The translations under genes and the position numbers were made by a program. From Flavobacterium tegetincola DSM 22377 (GTDB lineage Bacteria; Bacteroidota; Bacteroidia; Flavobacteriales; Flavobacteriaceae), in the NCBI RefSeq assembly GCF_000425485.1, contig NZ_KE384386.1:1-64000 (forward strand): DNA of 64,000 nucleotides. The letters run 5' to 3'. Below the pieces are notes generated by a model. It did no database searches and was not told where the DNA came from. It was given only the letters and a program-made list of their open reading frames with translations. Shown here one piece after another: positions 26,492 to 36,010 of the stretch. Position 1 is the stretch's first letter; every line of letters begins with the position of its first letter.

Positions 26492-27820
26492 TTAATTTTC
26501 ATCTTTCCAATTCAAACGATCTTGTTGACTGTATTGCCAAGGCGCTCCATTGTTCTCAATATTTGTCATCATAGCATTCAATGGCATTGGTGCGGCACTT
26601 TGTTCCATAACCAAATACTGACGCATCTCCATAATGATAGAAAGTGGACTAATATTAACCGGACATTCTTCTACACAAGCATTGCAAGTGGTACATGCCC
26701 AAAGTTCTTCAGCCGTAATATAATCGTTTAATAATGTTTTATTATCTGGAATAAAAACGCCTTTGTTCGCATCAATATTTTTTCCCACTTCTTCCATTCG
26801 GTCGCGGGTGTCCATCATGATTTTACGAGGCGATAATTTTTTACCTGTTTGATTGGCTGGACAAGCACTTGTACAACGTCCACATTCTGTACAAGTATAT
26901 GCATTAAGCAATTGCACCCAATTTAAATCTTGTACATCTGATGCTCCAAATTTAGTTGGAACTGCATCCGCTGGAGCTGCTGCATAAGGATCTGCATTTG
27001 GATCCATCATCAACTTAACTTCATTTGTCACCGCTTCTAAATTCTCAAATTGCCCCTTTGGATTTAAATCCGCAAAATACGTATTTGGAAATGCCAATAG
27101 AATGTGCAAATGTTTTGAGAAATATAAATAATTTAAGAAAACCAAGATTCCTGCGATGTGCAACCACCAAGCTGCACGCTCAATTACATAAACGGTTGCA
27201 TTTGGAACTCCTTCAAAGAGAACAGCGATATATTGACTTATAGGAAATGAACCTGCAGTGTGAAAATGCATAAATCCACCACTTACGTTTTGCAAGTGAA
27301 AATCTGCCGCATTCATCGTTAAGAATAAAGTCATCAAGACTACTTCAAAGTACAAGATGATATTACCATCTGATTTTGGCCAGCCTTTTAAATCTGAATG
27401 CACAAATCGTTTCAAGTTGATAATATTTCTACGGATGTAAAAAATTATAACAGCAACTAAAACCAAGAATGCTAGAATTTCAAACGAGCCAATCAAAACG
27501 TTATAGACCGGTCCTAGAAATGAGAACACCCGATGCGTTCCAAAAAGGCCATCGATAATAATCTCTAATACTTCAATGTTAATTACAACGAAACCAACAT
27601 ATACAATGATGTGTAAAATTCCAGCAACAGGACGCTTGACCATTTTGGATTGTCCCAAAGCAATCATTGCCATGTTTTTCCATCGGTCGCCTTTGCGGTC
27701 AGAACGGTTGACTTCCTTACCAAGTCTAATGTTACGCAGGATTTTTTTACAATTAAGCGTAAAATAACCAACTCCTAATAATAGTAAAATTGCAAATAAA
27801 ATATTATCTAAATAATGCAT
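26492..27820 (-). CDS. Membrane 4Fe-4S dicluster protein (HdrC/NarI-like fusion)
   Basis: The N-terminal 240 residues contain about five transmembrane helices (e.g. 8-20, 68-85, 105-128, 155-170, 218-233) with several histidines that could bind heme b, resembling a NarI-type module. The C-terminal part has two 4Fe-4S clusters: CTECGRCTSAC (C310, C313, C316, C320) and CTTCNACVEEC (C376, C379, C382, C386), each followed by P. It probably passes electrons from the quinone pool or a dehydrogenase to the CCG subunit downstream. The operon continues to the MCE protein 13 bases upstream. Confidence 0.85.
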   Translation of the reverse strand: MHYLDNILFAILLLLGVGYFTLNCKKILRNIRLGKEVNRSDRKGDRWKNMAMIALGQSKMVKRPVAGILHIIVYVGFVVINIEVLEIIIDGLFGTHRVFSFLGPVYNVLIGSFEILAFLVLVAVIIFYIRRNIINLKRFVHSDLKGWPKSDGNIILYFEVVLMTLFLTMNAADFHLQNVSGGFMHFHTAGSFPISQYIAVLFEGVPNATVYVIERAAWWLHIAGILVFLNYLYFSKHLHILLAFPNTYFADLNPKGQFENLEAVTNEVKLMMDPNADPYAAAPADAVPTKFGASDVQDLNWVQLLNAYTCTECGRCTSACPANQTGKKLSPRKIMMDTRDRMEEVGKNIDANKGVFIPDNKTLLNDYITAEELWACTTCNACVEECPVNISPLSIIMEMRQYLVMEQSAAPMPLNAMMTNIENNGAPWQYSQQDRLNWKDEN

Positions 27821-27833
27821 GAGTAATCAGCCG

Positions 27834-28793
27834 TTAGTTTGAAATTGAATCTTGAGGTTTTGGCGCAACGTAAGGTTTATTCTTTTTTCCGAATAAAGAA
27901 ACGTTTATGTACCGCGTTGGATTTAAGCGTAAATCTTGTAAAAGCAATTCTAACTCCGTTGAAGTAGAATTTAAATTTTTATACAATTGATCATCGGTCA
28001 AAAGTTTACCCATTGTACCTTTACCTTGCTCCAAATTAGACATCATTTTGTCGACACTTTTTAAAGATTGTTCAAAATGATTTATGGCTTGACCTATTTT
28101 AGCTTTCGCCAAAGTATCTGAAATTTTAGAAAAATTTGCAGTCGTTTTATTTAGATTAGCAAGTGATCCATCTATATTCGCTTGATTTTTATCAATAATT
28201 TGATTGACACTTTTACTTGCTTTTCCAAATTCGTCCATCAAACTATTTAGTTTTGCAATGCTCTCTCTTAAATTAGCTTTAGATTTAGCATCTAAAACGT
28301 CATTTAAATTTGTCAAAAGCACATCTGCACTTAATGCCACTTTCTCTATTTTTTCTTGCAAAGGAGTAAGTTTTTCACCAACTAAACCTGTAAGTCCCGG
28401 TACAATACGTCCTTTAAATGTATACCCAGATTCTGCTAATTGTGTGTCTTGCAGATTTGGTACAATTTGAATTTGCTTTCCGCCAATTAAACCTGGTTCG
28501 TAAATATCAACGGTACTTGATTTAGAAATTGGAAAATCACTTTTTACTTGGATTTCCACTTGCAATTTACCCGTAGCTGGAATTAATTCGATTTTAGTAA
28601 TACGACCCACTGTCAATCCATTGATAGTAACAGGTGCTGAACTGGACAGTCCTTCCACATTCTCATACTGAACATAAAACATTCGATACGAACTCAATAA
28701 GTCGCGACCTTGCAGAAAACTATAGCCCCAAATAAATAATAATATGGAAGCAATGACAAGTATTGCCGTTTTAATTTCTCTTGTAATTTTCAA
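27834..28793 (-). CDS. MlaD/MCE-family protein
   Basis: This 319-residue protein has an N-terminal transmembrane helix (about 9-25) and an MCE beta-barrel domain at about 38-120 (YENVEGLSSSAPVTINGL, VGRITKIEL, SSTVDIYEPGLIGGKQI). A long helical tail follows to about 270. MCE proteins form periplasmic hexamers that shuttle lipids between membranes as part of ABC importers such as Mla. No MlaE/MlaF gene is adjacent in this window. The gene is 13 bases upstream of the membrane iron-sulfur gene and 49 downstream of the amidase. Confidence 0.85.
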   Translation of the reverse strand: MKITREIKTAILVIASILLFIWGYSFLQGRDLLSSYRMFYVQYENVEGLSSSAPVTINGLTVGRITKIELIPATGKLQVEIQVKSDFPISKSSTVDIYEPGLIGGKQIQIVPNLQDTQLAESGYTFKGRIVPGLTGLVGEKLTPLQEKIEKVALSADVLLTNLNDVLDAKSKANLRESIAKLNSLMDEFGKASKSVNQIIDKNQANIDGSLANLNKTTANFSKISDTLAKAKIGQAINHFEQSLKSVDKMMSNLEQGKGTMGKLLTDDQLYKNLNSTSTELELLLQDLRLNPTRYINVSLFGKKNKPYVAPKPQDSISN

Positions 28794-28842
28794 AATATAG
28801 CGTTTTTAAAGACAAATTTATAACAAAAAAATGGAAGAACGC

Positions 28843-30003
28843 CTATTTCAATGCTTCTTGAAGACTTATTTTCTTGCCATCTTTCAATGCAATGATGTAA
28901 GCACCTTCAAATCCTTTTGATTTTGCTTCCGCTAAATTCTGTTTTATTTCATTGTAATCGCTAGAATTTCCATACATGTATTTGTATAAATTTCCACCAT
29001 CGGAACTTACAGAAAGATTATTTAAGCCTTTAAAATTACTTGGCGTTAAATCCAGTTTAGTACCACTTGCAGCAATCTGCACTTTAAAAACAATACCACT
29101 TTTTACAGCATCTGCTTCAGGTGCTGCAGTCTTTACCTCTTTAATCACCTCTTTTACCGCTACAATTTCTTTCGCTGGTTGTTTTTCAGGCGTAGAAGGA
29201 ACGTATTTTTCAATTTGCGGCTCATTTTTACCACTTCCGTAAAATTCATTTTTATAACTAATAATCGCTCCGGCAATTCCTGTAGCAATTTCATTTTGAC
29301 CAGCATCTGAATTCATATAATTCCCTTCTCTAGCATTGGATATGAATCCCATCTCAATCAAAATTCGGGGCATATAAATTTCTCGTAAAACTAGAAACCC
29401 TGCCTGTTTTACTCTTCTATCTTTTCTTCCAAAGTTTGTAGCCATTCCGTCCTGAACTCTACTTGCTAAGGTGATACTATTGTCCATGTACTCTTCCTGC
29501 ATTAACGTAGTACCAATTGCTGTTTCAGGAGATTTTGGGTCATAACCGTTGTACTTCAATTTGTAGTCTTTTTCCATGGTAACAACTTCATTCTCCAATT
29601 TTGCTACTTCTAGATTGGAAGCATTTCGGTGCATTCCCATTACATAAGTTTCATATCCTTCAGCAGAGGTGTTTTTATTTGCATTACAATGAATGGAAAC
29701 AAAAATAGATGCTTTATTTTCATTGGCAATTTGAGCACGTTTGTTCAATTCTATGAAAACATCTGAATTTCTTGTATAAATTACTTCCACATTAGGATTT
29801 TTCTCAAGAATCTTTCCCACTTTTTGGGTTATACTTAAAGCAATGGATTTTTCATGTAGACCATTGTACGAAGCTCCAAAATCATTTCCACCATGACCCG
29901 CATCTAGTACTACTTTAAATTTAGTTGCTTGTGCTGAACTAGTGAGCGAAAAAGTACATAACAAAATAAGAATAAGACAGTTATACTGATTGAATCGTCG
30001 CAT
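28843..30003 (-). CDS. N-acetylmuramoyl-L-alanine amidase with C-terminal SPOR-like domain
   Basis: This is a zinc amidase of the Amidase_3 type that cleaves the peptide from MurNAc in peptidoglycan. It has a signal peptide at the start (MRRFNQYNCLILILLC..), then VVLDAGHGGNDFGA with the first zinc histidine, IFVSIHCNANKN with the second, and RILIEMGFISNAREG with the catalytic glutamate. The C-terminal 80 residues (FKVQIAASG, then LAEAKSKGFEGAYII) form a SPOR-like peptidoglycan-binding domain. The frame extends 11 codons upstream (to 30036), but the start at 30003 leaves a normal signal peptide and avoids overlap with the divergent lptD frame. Confidence 0.88.
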   Translation of the reverse strand: MRRFNQYNCLILILLCTFSLTSSAQATKFKVVLDAGHGGNDFGASYNGLHEKSIALSITQKVGKILEKNPNVEVIYTRNSDVFIELNKRAQIANENKASIFVSIHCNANKNTSAEGYETYVMGMHRNASNLEVAKLENEVVTMEKDYKLKYNGYDPKSPETAIGTTLMQEEYMDNSITLASRVQDGMATNFGRKDRRVKQAGFLVLREIYMPRILIEMGFISNAREGNYMNSDAGQNEIATGIAGAIISYKNEFYGSGKNEPQIEKYVPSTPEKQPAKEIVAVKEVIKEVKTAAPEADAVKSGIVFKVQIAASGTKLDLTPSNFKGLNNLSVSSDGGNLYKYMYGNSSDYNEIKQNLAEAKSKGFEGAYIIALKDGKKISLQEALK

Positions 30004-30088
30004 AGGTATAGGAAAAGTTAATTTAATTAAAAACACTACTGTTATAATTTACAAAAACGCGTATTTTGATGAAAAAATTATAGTAAGT

Positions 30089-32815
30089 TTGACACATCAA
30101 AGAGCACGCCATATTTTTACAAAAATAGCATTTAAACTTTTGCATACAAACTTATTTCATATCGTTTTCTTATCTATTTTCTTGACCGTTGGAACTTCAC
30201 AACTGTACTCTCAAGAAAACCCAAAGAAACTGACTGTTCCGGTACCTGTAAAAAACGAGCAACCGTCAGACAGCCTTGTCGTACAGTCACTTCCCAAACT
30301 TAATAAGGAAATTGACAGTACTAAAACGGATACCGTTAAAAAGAAAAAATCAGTTCTAGAGGGAATTGTAAAACGAACTGCAGTAGATTACGAACGCATT
30401 GATCAGAAGAAAAAACGCATTACTTTATACAATAAAGCCGAACTTTATTATTTAGATGTCGTTTTAAAATCAGGCGTAATTGTAATGGATTATGCCAAAA
30501 ATGAAGTTTATGCAGGTCGAATAAAAGATTCTGCTGGAAATTTTACGCAACGACCCGTATTTACGCAAGGCACAAATGTAATCGAACCCGATTCCATTCG
30601 GTTTAATTTTAAAACCAAAAAAGTCCTAATTTGGAATTCAAGAAGCAAACAAGGAGAATTGAATTTTATTGCCGAACGCGCAAAAAAAGAAAATGATTCA
30701 GTGTATTTTATGGAAAACGTAAAATTTACTACCGCCGAAGATATTGATGATCCTGAGTACTATTTTTTAGCTAGAAAAGCCAAATTTGTTCCCAAGAAGA
30801 AAGTAGTAGTTGGATTGACTAATATGTATATTGCAGATGTTCCTACACCAATTGGACTTCCGTTTGCGTTTTTTCCAATGACAGAAAGCAGTCAATCAGG
30901 AGTAATTTTACCCACCTTCAATGACACACGAAGTCAAGGATATTCGTTACAAAACGGTGGATATTATTTTGCATTAAGTGATAATTATGATTTGACCTTT
31001 TTAGGTGATTACTATACCAATGGGAGTTACGCCATGCGATTTGAATCGAGTTATGCCAGTCGCTACCGTTTTCGTGGAAATCTAAATCTTCGTTTTGAAA
31101 ACCAAATTACAAGTGAACGTGGTTTTCCTGACTATGCAAAAAGTAACATTTACAACATTCAATGGTCGCATTCACAAGATACAAAATCAAATCCAAATTC
31201 GCGATTTTCGGCCTCTGTCAATTTAGGAAGTAGCACATACTTTCAGAATTCATTGAATCAAGTTAATGTTGGCTCACGTTTAAACAATACCTTGAGTTCA
31301 TCTATTTCTTATGCTAAAACATTTAATACGGTTCCATCCGTAAATTTATCTTTAACAGCAACGCATTCTCAAAATACGCAAACAGAAGAAATTAATATGA
31401 CACTTCCTACATTACAACTTAGTGTAGATCGTGTATTTCCATTTGCTTCCGAAGATGAGCCGAAAAAGGGTTTTATTAAAAACATCAACTTTCAATACAA
31501 TCTAAGAGGAGAAAACCAGATTAGAACCACAGATTCACTTTTCTTTACCACCGAAATGTTTAAAGATGCAAAGGTTGGTTTTCAACATTCCATTCCTTTA
31601 AGCACCAATTTTAAAGTTTTCAAACACTTCAGCGTTTCAACAGGAATGAACTATAATGAAGTGTGGTATTTAAAAACCATAAGACGAAATTTTGATGAAG
31701 ATCAAGGTAGTGTTGTGGAAAGTGAGGTTGACAAATTTGACGCTTTTAGAACTTACTCTTTTTCCAGTAGTATTGGAACAACGGTTTATGGAACCTTTGA
31801 TTTTGGCGAAAGCAAAAAAATTCAAGCCATCCGACACGTGATGCGTCCATCCGTTTCTTATAATTATACTCCTAGTTTTGAGAAATATTATGATACGTAT
31901 GCCACAGATGCAAGTGGAACCATGCTTACCGACTATACCCGATTTGAGGGCGGTATATTTGGTTCACCCGGTCAAACGTACTCCAATAATGTTGGAATTA
32001 GTTTAAACAATACACTAGAAGCAAAAGTTAGCAGTAAAGATTCAACTGCTACAGAGCCTAAAAAAGTGATGTTGCTTAACAATCTTAATTTTTCTACTAG
32101 TTATAACATTGCCGCAGATTCTCTAGCTTGGTCGCCAGTCCGTGTGAGTGGGGGAACTTTATTGTTCAAGGATAAAATGAACGTCAACTTTGGAGCTACT
32201 TTAGATCCTTATACGGTAGATAATAGTGGAAAAAGAATTGAAAAATATAATATTGACAATGGCGGTAGTTTATTTAGAATGACGAGTGCCAATATGACCA
32301 TTAACTATTCTCTAAGCAGTACAGGAAGTAGTAAAGACGATGATAAAAACAGTCAAGGTGCTCGAAATGGTGGACGTGAAGATGATTTATTTGGATCAAA
32401 TATTGATTTTAGTGATCGAAGAGACAGCCAGTTTGACGATGAAGAAAAGGAAAAGGAACCGTCAGAATTTTTTAAAACAGATATTCCTTGGGATTTCACC
32501 TTTGCCTATTCGCTGACGTACGGAAACGCAAACCGTCAGAATGAAATTATTGGAAATTCGGTGATGGTTTCTGGAAATGTAGACATCAGTCCAAAGTGGA
32601 AAATAGGTGTTTCAACCGGTTATGATTTTGTACAAAATGGAGTGACTTTTACACAACTTCGCTTTGAACGCGATTTATTAAGTTGGCGTATGGATTTTAA
32701 CTGGACTCCTTTTGGTGAAAGTGCATCTTGGGGATTCTTCATTGGAATTAAATCGGGTATGTTGAGCGACATCAAATGGGATAAAAGAACACAACCGGAA
32801 CGAATCATCAAATAA
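30089..32815 (+). CDS. lptD: LptD-like outer-membrane LPS assembly protein (Bacteroidetes type)
   Basis: This large beta-barrel protein of about 908 residues inserts lipopolysaccharide into the outer leaflet. After a signal-like stretch (LFHIVFLSIFLTVGTSQLYS) comes a periplasmic OstA-like region (AELYYLDVVLKSGVIVMDY). GLPFAFFPMTESSQSGVILP and a long barrel with aromatic-rich strands follow. This domain order is that of the Bacteroidetes LptD family. The frame runs back to an ATG at 29990, but that would overlap the amidase. A TTG at 30089 gives a compact N-terminus before the signal segment; no ATG lies between. The true start is uncertain. Confidence 0.85.
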   Translation: MTHQRARHIFTKIAFKLLHTNLFHIVFLSIFLTVGTSQLYSQENPKKLTVPVPVKNEQPSDSLVVQSLPKLNKEIDSTKTDTVKKKKSVLEGIVKRTAVDYERIDQKKKRITLYNKAELYYLDVVLKSGVIVMDYAKNEVYAGRIKDSAGNFTQRPVFTQGTNVIEPDSIRFNFKTKKVLIWNSRSKQGELNFIAERAKKENDSVYFMENVKFTTAEDIDDPEYYFLARKAKFVPKKKVVVGLTNMYIADVPTPIGLPFAFFPMTESSQSGVILPTFNDTRSQGYSLQNGGYYFALSDNYDLTFLGDYYTNGSYAMRFESSYASRYRFRGNLNLRFENQITSERGFPDYAKSNIYNIQWSHSQDTKSNPNSRFSASVNLGSSTYFQNSLNQVNVGSRLNNTLSSSISYAKTFNTVPSVNLSLTATHSQNTQTEEINMTLPTLQLSVDRVFPFASEDEPKKGFIKNINFQYNLRGENQIRTTDSLFFTTEMFKDAKVGFQHSIPLSTNFKVFKHFSVSTGMNYNEVWYLKTIRRNFDEDQGSVVESEVDKFDAFRTYSFSSSIGTTVYGTFDFGESKKIQAIRHVMRPSVSYNYTPSFEKYYDTYATDASGTMLTDYTRFEGGIFGSPGQTYSNNVGISLNNTLEAKVSSKDSTATEPKKVMLLNNLNFSTSYNIAADSLAWSPVRVSGGTLLFKDKMNVNFGATLDPYTVDNSGKRIEKYNIDNGGSLFRMTSANMTINYSLSSTGSSKDDDKNSQGARNGGREDDLFGSNIDFSDRRDSQFDDEEKEKEPSEFFKTDIPWDFTFAYSLTYGNANRQNEIIGNSVMVSGNVDISPKWKIGVSTGYDFVQNGVTFTQLRFERDLLSWRMDFNWTPFGESASWGFFIGIKSGMLSDIKWDKRTQPERIIK

Positions 32816-32833
32816 CTTTAAACTATTTTATTT

Positions 32834-33214
32834 ATGAAAAAAATAATTTTTACAGACAAAGCTCCGGCACCGATTGGACCTTACAATCAGGCCGTTTTAG
32901 CAGGAAATACTTTATATACATCAGGACAAATTGCATTGAATCCACTTACTATGAAACTTGTAACGGACACGATTGAAGTGGAGACCAAACAAGTAATGGA
33001 AAACATGAAAGCCGTTTTAGAAGCTGCTGGAATGACTTTTGAAAATGTAGTAAAAAGCACAATATTTATTATGAATATGGGCGATTTTGCAAAAATAAAT
33101 AGTGTTTACGAAACTTATTTTGATGAAAAAACCGCTCCTGCGAGAGAAACGGTTCAAGTGGCTTGCTTACCTAAAAATGTAAATATTGAAATTTCTATGA
33201 TTGCACTACTATAA
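32834..33214 (+). CDS. ridA: RidA-family enamine/imine deaminase
   Basis: RidA hydrolyses reactive 2-aminoacrylate and related enamines made by PLP enzymes. This 126-residue protein carries the family signature APAPIGPYNQAV near the start, LYTSGQIALNP, and CLPKNVNIEISMIAL at the end, with the conserved arginine in APARETV. Length and motifs fit throughout. It starts 19 bases after lptD and shares a bidirectional terminator with the convergent ferredoxin gene. Confidence 0.9.
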   Translation: MKKIIFTDKAPAPIGPYNQAVLAGNTLYTSGQIALNPLTMKLVTDTIEVETKQVMENMKAVLEAAGMTFENVVKSTIFIMNMGDFAKINSVYETYFDEKTAPARETVQVACLPKNVNIEISMIALL

Positions 33215-33240
33215 AAAAAGAAATAAATTATTCTTTAAAA

Positions 33241-33282
33241 AAAAAAGAGATGGTCTAAATTAGATCATCTCTTTTTTTTTAT
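33241..33282. terminator. Bidirectional terminator between ridA and ferredoxin
   Basis: The stem AAGAGATGGTCTAA / TTAGATCATCTCTT (33245-33273) has A-runs to its left and T-runs to its right, so it can end both converging transcripts. Confidence 0.85.
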
Positions 33283-33629
33283 TCGTTATGTAAAAATGCT
33301 TGCTTGTTCAATAAGGTTTCGTCGCTTTCAACATGTTCTCCATCGGGAACACAGCAGTCAACCGGACAAACTGCAGCACATTGAGGTTCATCGTGGAACC
33401 CTTTACATTCGGTACATTTACTAGGAACGATGTAGTAATATTCATCAGAAATAGGAGTTTGAACTGCTTCTGCATCCACTTCCGTTCCATCTGGAAGTAC
33501 CACTTTACCATTTAATTTTGTCCCATCTTTATACCTCCAGTCGTCTGCACCTTCATAGATCGCAGTGTTTGGACATTCGGGTTCACATGCACCACAATTG
33601 ATGCATTCATCAGTTATTATGATTGCCAT
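33279..33629 (-). CDS. 4Fe-4S dicluster ferredoxin
   Basis: This 116-residue ferredoxin binds two 4Fe-4S clusters. The first motif is [12 protein letters not shown] near the N-terminus. The second is spread as [18 protein letters not shown] with an insertion typical of this Bacteroidetes form, followed by VDCCVPD. It carries low-potential electrons, probably for pyruvate or 2-oxoacid:ferredoxin oxidoreductase or similar enzymes. It is divergent from the acyl-CoA reductase gene, with 116 bases between the two starts. Confidence 0.92.
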   Translation of the reverse strand: MAIIITDECINCGACEPECPNTAIYEGADDWRYKDGTKLNGKVVLPDGTEVDAEAVQTPISDEYYYIVPSKCTECKGFHDEPQCAAVCPVDCCVPDGEHVESDETLLNKQAFLHNE

Positions 33630-33674
33630 TTTTTTTATTTTGAAACTCAGTTTAAGCCTTTAGAAAAACTTCGT

Positions 33675-33706
33675 ATTGCCTAATGCTTAAAAAAGGTTTA
33701 TTTTTG
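33675..33706 (+). promoter_or_regulatory. Promoter with -7 TATTTTTG
   Basis: A -7 TATTTTTG (33699-33706) is preceded at 20 bases by a weak -33 ATTG (33675-33678). It lies inside the upstream extension of the acyl-CoA reductase frame and so supports the downstream ATG at 33746 as the real start. Confidence 0.5.
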
Positions 33707-33745
33707 TGCAAAATTACGCCCAAAACATCACATAAGCAAATCAAT

Positions 33746-34804
33746 ATGACTTTAGAATATAAAAAAAATACTTTAATCGAATTGGGAAAATTTCTTGCTC
33801 AATTTCAATTGGAAAATAGCAGTCCTCATCCAGAAGTATTGAAGAATGATTTGTTTTACACGGCATTTCTGGATTTAATTGAATTGTCGCAATCACACAA
33901 CGGTTGGTACACTCAAGAAAATGTATATTTTGCTATAAACTCTTGGGCAAAAGCATTGACGAAAGCGAATTTAGAGCAATGGCTTACCACTTATAATTTT
34001 GAAAACATTGAACCTAAAACAGTTGGTTTAGTTTTAGCGGGAAATATTCCCTTGGTAGGTTTTCACGATTTCATCTGTGTCTTACTTTCTGGTCATAACG
34101 TACAGGTAAAAACTTCGTCTAACGACCAAATGCTATTGCCTTTTTTGGCAAATTACCTTACTTCTGTAGCACCAGCATTATTGAATTGTATCCATTTTTC
34201 TGAAGGGAAATTAACTGATTTTGATGCCGTAATTGCAACAGGTAGTAATAATACAGCTCGGTATTTTGAATATTATTTTAAAGACAAACCTTCCATCATT
34301 CGTAAAAACAGAAATTCAGTTGCCGTTTTAAATGGTTCGGAAACCAAAGCAGATTTTGAAGCTTTGGGCGAGGATATTTTCAGGTATTTTGGATTGGGTT
34401 GTAGAAATGTCAGCAAACTATTTGTGCCTAGAAATTATATTTTTGATTCGTTTTTTGAAGGTATTTTCAAATTTCAAGATGTGATTCATTACGAAAAGTA
34501 CGCCAACAATTATGATTACAATAAAGCTGTATTTTTAATGAGCAATTTTAAGCTTTTGGATAACGGATTTTTGACAATTAAAGAAGACACAAGTTACGCC
34601 TCTCCTATCTCAAGTGTTTTTTACGAATTCTATGATGACTTAGAGGATTTGAAATTAAAATTAGCATCGGAAAACGAGCAAATTCAATGTATTGTTTCTA
34701 ATCAACTGGTTCCAACAAGTATACCTTTCGGTGAAACACAAATGCCTGAACTTTGGGATTATGCCGATAATGTAGACACCATGATGTTTTTACAACAAAT
34801 ATAA
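33746..34804 (+). CDS. Acyl-CoA reductase (LuxC-like)
   Basis: The protein is 352 residues from the ATG at 33746. It has the LuxC/aldehyde-dehydrogenase-like nucleotide region GLVLAGNIPLVGFHDF and VKTSSNDQMLLP. A catalytic Cys lies in LGCRNVSKLFVP, preceded by KPSIIRKNRNSVAVLNG. Such enzymes reduce acyl-CoA or acyl groups to aldehydes with NAD(P)H; the acyl chain used here is unknown. An in-frame extension of 21 codons to 33683 is rejected because a promoter -7 box lies within it. It precedes serC by 111 bases. Confidence 0.8.
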   Translation: MTLEYKKNTLIELGKFLAQFQLENSSPHPEVLKNDLFYTAFLDLIELSQSHNGWYTQENVYFAINSWAKALTKANLEQWLTTYNFENIEPKTVGLVLAGNIPLVGFHDFICVLLSGHNVQVKTSSNDQMLLPFLANYLTSVAPALLNCIHFSEGKLTDFDAVIATGSNNTARYFEYYFKDKPSIIRKNRNSVAVLNGSETKADFEALGEDIFRYFGLGCRNVSKLFVPRNYIFDSFFEGIFKFQDVIHYEKYANNYDYNKAVFLMSNFKLLDNGFLTIKEDTSYASPISSVFYEFYDDLEDLKLKLASENEQIQCIVSNQLVPTSIPFGETQMPELWDYADNVDTMMFLQQI

Positions 34805-34915
34805 TTTTTACTATTACGTTATTGTTAATAGAATGTAACTTTTGTAACGTTTAAAAACTGCATTTTAAAATACTTTTATTGAAATTTGTAGTCTTACATC
34901 CAAAATTTCAATTTC

Positions 34916-35989
34916 ATGAAAAAACATAATTTTAGTGCAGGTCCTTGTATTTTACCACAAGAAGTTTTTGAGAAAGCAGCCCAAGCCGTCTTAAATTTGG
35001 ATGACTCGGGCTTGTCTATCTTAGAAATTTCCCACCGAAGTGAAGCGTTTATAGCAGTTATGGAGGAAGCACGGGCACTCGTTTTAGAGCTAATGGAATT
35101 AGATTCTAAGCAGTATGAAGTATTATTTCTTCAAGGTGGAGCAAGTATGGAGTTTTTAAGGGTTCCGTATAATTTATTGGCAAAGAACCAAACTGCTGCC
35201 TATTTAGAAACTGGAAACTGGGCATCCCTTGCCATTGCAGAAGCACGTGCTTTTGGGACCGTTGCAATTGTAGGTTCTTCTAAAAACCATAACTACAATT
35301 ACATTCCCAAGGACTATGCTATTCCTGACGATGCCGCTTATTTTCATTGCACGTCTAACAATACCATTTATGGCACTCAAATGCACGAATTTCCAGCAAC
35401 GACTATTCCTGTGGTTTGTGATATGAGTTCGGATATTTTTTCTAGAGTGATGGACTACTCCAATTTTGATTTAATATATGCGGGAGCTCAAAAAAATATG
35501 GGACCAGCGGGAGTTACTTTAATTGTTGTGAAAAAAGATATATTAGGCAAAACCAATCGTAAAATACCAAATATTTTAAATTACGAGCAGCATATCGCAG
35601 CAAAAAGCATGTATAATACGCCTGCTGTTTTTCCTATTTACACCTCCTTATTAAACTTAAAGTGGTTAAAGAACAAAGGCGGACTTGCTCAAATGGAAAA
35701 AGAAAACCAGGAGAAAGCGGCTTTACTTTATGCTGAAATTGATAACAACCCACTTTTTGAAGGCACTGCAAAAAAAGAAGATCGGTCATTGATGAATGTG
35801 ACTTTTGTATTAAAAAACAATGCTCAAACTGAAAAATTTTCGGAAATTTGCAACAACAAAGGCATTTCTGGAATTATTGGTCACAGAAGTGTGGGAGGTT
35901 ACCGCGCTTCTATCTACAACGCAATGCCTGTTGAAAGCGTGCAAATTTTGGTAGACGCCATGCAAGAATTACAAGTACTATATAAATAG
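34916..35989 (+). CDS. serC: 3-phosphoserine aminotransferase
   Basis: SerC converts 3-phosphohydroxypyruvate and glutamate to 3-phosphoserine in serine synthesis, and a related step in pyridoxal synthesis. The 357-residue protein begins KHNFSAGPCILPQEV, carries SHRSEAF and LLFLQGG-like QGGASMEF, and has the PLP lysine in YAGAQKNMGPAG. The conserved end is GHRSVGGYRASIYNAMP. It is a PLP-dependent fold type I enzyme of normal length. The serA-like gene follows 21 bases later. Confidence 0.95.
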   Translation: MKKHNFSAGPCILPQEVFEKAAQAVLNLDDSGLSILEISHRSEAFIAVMEEARALVLELMELDSKQYEVLFLQGGASMEFLRVPYNLLAKNQTAAYLETGNWASLAIAEARAFGTVAIVGSSKNHNYNYIPKDYAIPDDAAYFHCTSNNTIYGTQMHEFPATTIPVVCDMSSDIFSRVMDYSNFDLIYAGAQKNMGPAGVTLIVVKKDILGKTNRKIPNILNYEQHIAAKSMYNTPAVFPIYTSLLNLKWLKNKGGLAQMEKENQEKAALLYAEIDNNPLFEGTAKKEDRSLMNVTFVLKNNAQTEKFSEICNNKGISGIIGHRSVGGYRASIYNAMPVESVQILVDAMQELQVLYK

Positions 35990-36010
35990 AAATTTCTATA
36001 TTTAAAATAA

